Source: RXIX01 sp003989075 | GTDB taxonomy: Bacteria; Pseudomonadota; Gammaproteobacteria; Competibacterales; Competibacteraceae | DNA: 64,000 nucleotides | NCBI GenBank assembly: GCA_029780415.1 | Contig: JAKOYN010000061.1 | Span: forward strand, 1 to 64,000 | Direction of reading: 5' to 3' | In this document: piece after piece, positions 59,496 through 64,000 of the stretch | Layout of the letters: every line of letters begins with the position of its first letter | Numbering within the stretch: position 1 is the stretch's first letter | Position numbers and translations under genes: made by a program | Notes under the pieces: model-generated | Database searches by the model: none | Told to the model about the DNA's origin: nothing | What the model saw: only the letters and a program-made list of their open reading frames with translations

Positions 59496-59517
59496 AAAAA
59501 CGCCCGCAGGTGCGGGG
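59496..59517 (-). terminator. Intrinsic terminator after coaD
   Basis: On the minus strand CCCGC-ACCT-GCGGG is followed by CGTTTTT. It lies 45 bp beyond the coaD stop and just upstream of the ferredoxin ribosome site, so it may attenuate read-through into the ferredoxin gene. Confidence 0.65.
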
Positions 59518-59561
59518 TGTGGCAGGAACATTGATCATGGGCGCGGCCCACGCCCTTCACG

Positions 59562-60071
59562 CTACGGTTTCCGGCCCTGATGGGCGCGCTGCGCTGCGAA
59601 CTTGGCCGCCAGTGCCGCTTCGACCTTGGGATGCACGAACGGCGCGATATTACCGCCCAGCTTGGCGACCTCGCGCACCAGGCTGGAGGAAATGAAGGCG
59701 TATTGCTCGGCCGGTGTCAGGAAAATCGATTCGATTTGCGGATTTAGGCGCCGGTTCATGCTCGCCAGTTGGAATTCAAATTCAAAATCGGCCACCGCGC
59801 GCAGCCCGCGCATCAGCACATTGGCGCCGATGCTCTTGGCGTAATCGACCAGCAGGATGTCGAAACCGCGCACCTCGACATGCGGCAGGTGCGCGACCAC
59901 CTCGCACACCAGCGCGACCCGTTCCTCCAGCGAAAACAGCGGCTGCTTGTTGGGGTTGGCGGCGACGCTGACGACCAGACGGTCGAACATGCGTGCACCG
60001 CGTTCGATCAGGTCGGCGTGGCCGTTGGTGATGGGATCAAAAGTGCCCGGATAGATGGCGGCGACGGACAT
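59562..60071 (-). CDS. coaD: Phosphopantetheine adenylyltransferase
   Basis: A 169-residue enzyme of coenzyme A synthesis (4'-phosphopantetheine to dephospho-CoA). It has IYPGTFDPITNGHADLIERG with the TxGH motif, RGLRAVADFEFEFQLASMNR, and the C-terminal ISSSLVREVAKLGG. The length is normal. GAGGAGC precedes the ATG. It follows rsmD by 90 bp, the usual rsmD-coaD arrangement. Confidence 0.96.
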   Translation of the reverse strand: MSVAAIYPGTFDPITNGHADLIERGARMFDRLVVSVAANPNKQPLFSLEERVALVCEVVAHLPHVEVRGFDILLVDYAKSIGANVLMRGLRAVADFEFEFQLASMNRRLNPQIESIFLTPAEQYAFISSSLVREVAKLGGNIAPFVHPKVEAALAAKFAAQRAHQGRKP

Positions 60072-60161
60072 GAACGCTCCTCGGGGGAGTGGTGAAAGGC
60101 ATGAATGCGCGGATTATCGGGAAAGCCCCCCAGCAAGGCAACCACGAATGTCAAGGATCCC

Positions 60162-60740
60162 TCAGGTATCGCCAGCCCGGTGCAACAGCCGGTAAGTGAC
60201 CGCGCCGGCGGTTTTTTCCCGGTGCAGGGTCCATTGGGTGGGCCAGACCGGAGCGGGTGCGGCGGCGGCCGCTTCCAGATAAATCCAGGCCGGTGTCGTC
60301 AGCCAGCCGCCGTGTTCCAGCGCCGCACAGGCCGGCTCCAGCAGTTGCTCGGCAAAGGGCGGGTCGAGCAACACGATGGTAAACGGTGCAGCCGGTGCAC
60401 GCAGCCAGTGCAGGGCATCGGCCTGTTCAACCCGTGCCGCGGTCGCGTGCAAACTGGCCAGATTGTCGCGCAGCATGCGTGCCGCCAGCGGCTGGCATTC
60501 AACGAACACCACTTCGCCGGCGCCGCGCGACAGGGCCTCGATGCCGAGTGCGCCACTGCCGGCGAACAGGTCCAGGCAGCGTGCGCCCGGCAGCACCGGC
60601 GCCAGCCAGTTGAACAGGGTTTCCCGCACCCGGTCTGGCGTGGGGCGCAGTCCGGGCAGGTCGGGAAAGGCCAGTCGCCGGCCGCGCCATTGGCCGCCGA
60701 TGATGCGCAGCAGGTTGGCGGGCCGGGCGCGTGGCTTCAT
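60162..60740 (-). CDS. rsmD: 16S rRNA (guanine-966-N2)-methyltransferase
   Basis: A 192-residue SAM-dependent methyltransferase. RIIGGQWRGRRL and RPTPDRVRETLFNWL are the RsmD N-terminal signatures. CLDLFAGSGALGIEALSRGA binds SAM, and LLDPPF is the NPPY-like catalytic motif. The ATG overlaps the stop of the upstream M16 gene (ATGA). Confidence 0.95.
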   Translation of the reverse strand: MKPRARPANLLRIIGGQWRGRRLAFPDLPGLRPTPDRVRETLFNWLAPVLPGARCLDLFAGSGALGIEALSRGAGEVVFVECQPLAARMLRDNLASLHATAARVEQADALHWLRAPAAPFTIVLLDPPFAEQLLEPACAALEHGGWLTTPAWIYLEAAAAAPAPVWPTQWTLHREKTAGAVTYRLLHRAGDT

Positions 60741-62104
60741 GAGCCGGCCGGTGCGGTGGTGGGAGCGGCTGCTGGGGTCGCCGTCGCGGGCGTAGCTGTA
60801 CCGCCGACAATCACCGTCAGCAGGCGTTCCGGCTGGACATGGCCCCGCCAGGCGGCGCGGACCTGTTCGGGACTGATGGCGTTCATGCGCGCGATGTAGC
60901 TGCTCAGGTAGTCCAGCGGCAGCCCGTAGAAGGCAATCCCGGCCAGCGCGCCGGCCAGCTTGCTGTTGCTGGCGATGTCGAGGGCAAAGCCGCCGGTGAT
61001 GTTCTGGCGGGCTTCCTGGAGGATCTGCAGCGATGGCCCGTCAGTGCTGAAGGTACGCAGGGTGGTTTCGGTGACACTGAGCGCGGTATCGACCTGATCA
61101 TTGCGGGTTTGCAGGTTGATCAGGAACGGTCCGGCCTCGCGCATCGGCGTGAAGGCACTGTAGGCGCCATAGGCCAGACCACGCTTTTCGCGAATCTCCT
61201 GCGCCAGTTGCGACACCAGGCCGTTGCCGCCGAGCACATGATTGCCCAGATACAGCGCGTAGTAATCGGGATCGGCGCGCTTGACGCCGACCTGACCGAC
61301 CAGGATATGGCTTTGCGTCGAGGGGTAGGCAACGCGCACGGTCCGGCTGGCGGCCAGCGGTGTTACCGGTGGCGGCGGTGGCACTGCTTCACCCGGCGGC
61401 AGACCGCCGACCAGAGTATTGACCAGTTGCTCGGCGGCGGGCCGGTCCAGATCGCCCACCAGGGCGACTACGGCATTGGCGGCGCTGTAGTGGCGGCGGT
61501 GGAAATCGACGATGGCGGCACGGTCGATGCTGTTCAGGCTGGCCGGTGTGCCATCGGGCGGCGTGGCGTAGGGATGCTCGCCGTACAGGGTTTTGAAAAA
61601 CGTGTCCTGGGCGATGGCGCCGGGCGACTGGGCGCGTTCCTGCAGCGCGGTCAGCATCTGCTGGCGCACCCGCTCGATCGCGTCCGGGGTGAAGCTGGGT
61701 TCCCTGAGCAGCCGGGCGACGGTTTCGACCGCCGGTTGCAGATAGCGCGGATCGCTGAGGCTGCGCAGCGTCACCGCGGCGGCGTCGCGTCGTGAGCTGG
61801 TGGCAAAGCGGGCACCGACCTGATCGAAGCGGTCGGCGATGACATCCGCTGACCAGTCGCCGGCGCCTTCTTCGAGCAGGGCACAGGTCAGCCTGGCCAG
61901 ACCAGGCTGGCTGCCATCGCGAAACGAGCCGGCGCTGAACAGCACCTGTACATCCACCATCGGCAGTTCCCGGGTGGGAATGAAGTAGACCGCTACGCCA
62001 TTGGCGCTGCGCCAATGTTGAATATCGGGCACGGCGGCGGCCAGGCCGGAGACCAGCATGAGCACGGCGGCGAGCAGGCCGGAGCGCATGAATTTTATGG
62101 ACAT
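60737..62104 (-). CDS. M16 peptidase-like protein, zinc site missing
   Basis: 455 residues. The signal peptide is about residues 1-24. The protein has two M16 half-domains (FIPTRELPMVDVQVLFSAGSFRDG; later NHVLGGNGLVSQLAQEIREKRGLAYGAYS with the RGLAY motif). Where active enzymes have HxxEH it reads LTCALLEEGAGD, so the metal site is absent. This is the non-catalytic partner usual in two-subunit M16B peptidases. It lies 53 bp after the catalytic subunit gene and is coupled to rsmD. Confidence 0.88.
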   Translation of the reverse strand: MSIKFMRSGLLAAVLMLVSGLAAAVPDIQHWRSANGVAVYFIPTRELPMVDVQVLFSAGSFRDGSQPGLARLTCALLEEGAGDWSADVIADRFDQVGARFATSSRRDAAAVTLRSLSDPRYLQPAVETVARLLREPSFTPDAIERVRQQMLTALQERAQSPGAIAQDTFFKTLYGEHPYATPPDGTPASLNSIDRAAIVDFHRRHYSAANAVVALVGDLDRPAAEQLVNTLVGGLPPGEAVPPPPPVTPLAASRTVRVAYPSTQSHILVGQVGVKRADPDYYALYLGNHVLGGNGLVSQLAQEIREKRGLAYGAYSAFTPMREAGPFLINLQTRNDQVDTALSVTETTLRTFSTDGPSLQILQEARQNITGGFALDIASNSKLAGALAGIAFYGLPLDYLSSYIARMNAISPEQVRAAWRGHVQPERLLTVIVGGTATPATATPAAAPTTAPAGS

Positions 62105-62157
62105 CAGTCGGTTATCCTTTGCAAGATAGGCCAGGCAAAACGGCGGATGCAGCCGGA

Positions 62158-63546
62158 TCAGCGGATCATGTGATCGGTGGCAGTACCGGCCTGTGGCAGG
62201 CGCCGCCCTTCCAGGGGCAGCGGTTCCAGTATGGCCACGGTCAAGCGATCGTCAGTCAGATACTGGCGGGCGACCGTGCGCACCTGCTCCGGCGTGACTG
62301 CCTGGATCCGCTGTACATAATCATCGAGCCGGTTCCAGCCCAGACCGACCGTTTCCAGAATGCCCAAGCGCATCCCCTGATAGAACAGCGAGTCCTGCTC
62401 ATAGACATCGCTGGCCACCACCTGGGCGATGACCCGTGCCAGTTCCTCGGGGCTGACCTGTGTCTCGCGCAATGCCGCGACCTCGGCGCGCAGGGCCTTT
62501 TCCAGTTCCGCGCTGCTGCGGCCCGGCGCCGGGTTGCCGCTCAGGGTGAATAGGTCATCCAGGCGTGCGGTCGGGTTGTAGTCGGTGCTGGCGGCAGCGG
62601 CGACCTGCGTACCGCGAATCAGGTTTCGGCTGATGCGGCTGCTGTTGCCGCCATTGAGTACGCCATCGAGCACCGCCAGGGCATAGGGTTCCCAGTCGGT
62701 GCTGGCGGTTTTCAGGGTCGGCACCTTGTAGCCGAGCATCACCGCCGGTACTTCGGCGGGCGTTTTGACCACGATGCGCCGTTCACCCTGCTGTGGCAAT
62801 TCCGCCACCGAGCGCGGCGGCGTCAGGGTGCTCGGTGGCAGCGGTCCGAAGTGTTTGCTTGCCAGATCGCGCACCTGAGCCGCCTCGACATCGCCGACCA
62901 CCACCAGCGTGGCGTTATTGGGCGCGTACCACTGCTGGTACCAGCGCTGCAGGTCGCCCGGGCTGATAGCCTGGATATCCTGCATCCAGCCGATGACCGG
63001 CTGCCGGTAGGGACTGGTCAGATAGGCGGTCGCCTGAAACTGCTCCCCGGTCAGGGCCTCGGGCTGATCCTCGGTGCGCAGGCGCCGTTCCTCGGCAACT
63101 ACCTGGGCTTCCTTGGCCACGTCCTCGGGCTTGAGCAGCAGGTGGCGCATGCGGTCCGCTTCAAGGCGAAAGCTCAGTTCCAGGCGCTCCTTCTCAAGAG
63201 TCTGGAAATAGGCGGTGTAGTCGTGGCTGGTGAAGGCGTTTTCATCACCACCATTGGCGGCGATCAGGCGCGAGAATTCGCCAGCGGGCACCGTGGGCGT
63301 GCCCTTGAACATCAGGTGTTCGAGCAGATGCGAGATGCCCGTCAGGCCGCTCGGCTCATAGCTGGAGCCGACCTTGTACCAGACCTGCGAGACCACCACC
63401 GGGGCGCGGTGATCCTCGCGGACCAGGATTTTCAAACCATTGTCGAGGGTAAAGACCTGGACCGGGGTGGCGCCAAAAGCGGGCGCGCCCATCGGTAGCA
63501 GCAGGGTGCAAAGCAGCAGGGCGGAGCGGTGCATGGTGATGGTCAT
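62158..63546 (-). CDS. M16 family zinc metallopeptidase
   Basis: 462 residues. The signal peptide is residues 1-25. The inverted zinc motif HLLEH is at 73-77 in GISHLLEHLMFKGT, with the distal glutamate near 153 in VVAEERRLRTEDQP. The C-terminal domain has the R/Y substrate-binding region. It should form a clam-shell heterodimer with the inactive M16 protein encoded next and degrade peptides in the periplasm. It is divergent from ftsY, as in many gammaproteobacteria. Confidence 0.92.
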   Translation of the reverse strand: MTITMHRSALLLCTLLLPMGAPAFGATPVQVFTLDNGLKILVREDHRAPVVVSQVWYKVGSSYEPSGLTGISHLLEHLMFKGTPTVPAGEFSRLIAANGGDENAFTSHDYTAYFQTLEKERLELSFRLEADRMRHLLLKPEDVAKEAQVVAEERRLRTEDQPEALTGEQFQATAYLTSPYRQPVIGWMQDIQAISPGDLQRWYQQWYAPNNATLVVVGDVEAAQVRDLASKHFGPLPPSTLTPPRSVAELPQQGERRIVVKTPAEVPAVMLGYKVPTLKTASTDWEPYALAVLDGVLNGGNSSRISRNLIRGTQVAAAASTDYNPTARLDDLFTLSGNPAPGRSSAELEKALRAEVAALRETQVSPEELARVIAQVVASDVYEQDSLFYQGMRLGILETVGLGWNRLDDYVQRIQAVTPEQVRTVARQYLTDDRLTVAILEPLPLEGRRLPQAGTATDHMIR

Positions 63547-63647
63547 CGGGGTGAGCGGGGCCAGGAGACGTTCCGGGGTGAAACAGTGTGACAGACTGAA
63601 ATGGTACGATAAGTTCCCTCCTTTCTGACCGCCATGATGAATTCCCC

Positions 63648-64000
63648 ATGACCGATTTCAAGTCCGATGCCGACGATACCGCCGCCCCGCCGAAAAAGCC
63701 CAGCCTGTTCGAGGTGTTGAACCGTCCGATTCGCCTGCCATCCTTTCGCAGGGATGCCGCGCCCGACCCGGCTGCAATGTCGGCCGGGGATGCCGCGCAC
63801 GCCGAACATCCGACCCGGTTGCGCGATCGCCTGCGGCGCACCAGCCAGAACCTGGTATCGGGGCTGTCGAGCCTGTTTTCGGGGCGCAAGCTGGACGATG
63901 AGGCACTGGAAGAGCTGGAAAGCCGCCTGCTGTTGGCTGATGTCGGCGTGGAGCTGACCGAGCAGTTGATACAGCGCCTGGGCGAACGCATCTCGCGCCA
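63648..64000 (+). CDS. ftsY: Signal recognition particle receptor FtsY, N-terminal part
   Basis: The gene begins at an ATG at 63648 and runs off the right edge (117 codons seen). An acidic/Pro-rich variable A-region leads into the N domain of the SRP GTPase: LRDRLRRTSQNLVSGLSSLF, then LDDEALEELESRLLLADVGVELTEQLI. The GTP-binding G domain lies outside the window. FtsY docks ribosome-SRP complexes at the membrane. The position divergent from M16 genes and near rsmD is the standard neighbourhood. Confidence 0.92.
   Translation, partial: MTDFKSDADDTAAPPKKPSLFEVLNRPIRLPSFRRDAAPDPAAMSAGDAAHAEHPTRLRDRLRRTSQNLVSGLSSLFSGRKLDDEALEELESRLLLADVGVELTEQLIQRLGERISR

Overview
This 64 kb window is a GC-rich chromosomal segment of a gammaproteobacterium. 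AcnB, TamA/TamB, CysM, RlmD, IscR/IscS, LpxH, CoaD, RsmD and FtsY are all of proteobacterial type. The combination of a polyphosphate locus, a pyrophosphate-type phosphofructokinase, trehalose genes and many insertion-sequence relics would suit a glycogen- or polyphosphate-storing wastewater lineage such as Competibacteraceae. That placement is inference. I saw no rRNA, tRNA or CRISPR array.

Layout. 1-1.8 kb: a dynamin-like GTPase running off the left edge and a frameshifted small gene. 1.8-15 kb: housekeeping genes (acnB, a DegP/MucD protease, a thioredoxin-like protein, tamA-tamB, cysM-rlmD). 15-22.5 kb: a 115-bp MITE, then a signalling block of TonB-type receptor, YfiR-like protein, BarA-like hybrid kinase and PAS-GGDEF response regulator, the last three overlapping. 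22.5-25.5 kb: two lytic transglycosylases. 25.7-30.5 kb: a polyphosphate operon (pap, ppk1, CHAD protein). 30.5-35.3 kb: MmgE/PrpD protein, a candidate small RNA, an HNH protein, a YccA-type membrane protein and iscR-iscS. 35.3-37.5 kb: AT-richer accessory DNA with an AcrVA2-like C-terminal fragment and a glycosyltransferase. 37.5-39.9 kb: yqiB-lpxH-ppiB and ppiA.

39.9-44.5 kb is a mobile-element graveyard. It holds a gltX relic carrying a second, nearly identical MITE with a clean target-site duplication, a RelE toxin-antitoxin pair cutting into a phage-type gene, a VapBC-DUF4415 operon, a truncated YgiT-type zinc finger gene, a complete IS1-family element and an IS256 fragment. 44.5-53.7 kb is a trehalose island: TreS-maltokinase, OtsB, an OtsA fused to a two-TM/HAMP-like sensor module, and an aldo/keto reductase. 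A standalone IscB element with its omega (HEARO) RNA sits between otsB and treS. IS256, IS1 and IS3 relics bound the island on both sides. 54.5-64 kb returns to core genes (M23 peptidase, pyrophosphate phosphofructokinase, PotD-like protein, ferredoxin, coaD, rsmD, two M16 peptidases, ftsY start).

The most interesting items are the IscB/omega RNA locus whose natural guide would be the end of otsB, the membrane-sensor OtsA fusion, the candidate sRNA with C/U-rich anti-Shine-Dalgarno segments near 32.0 kb, and the AcrVA2-like fragment near 36.1 kb.
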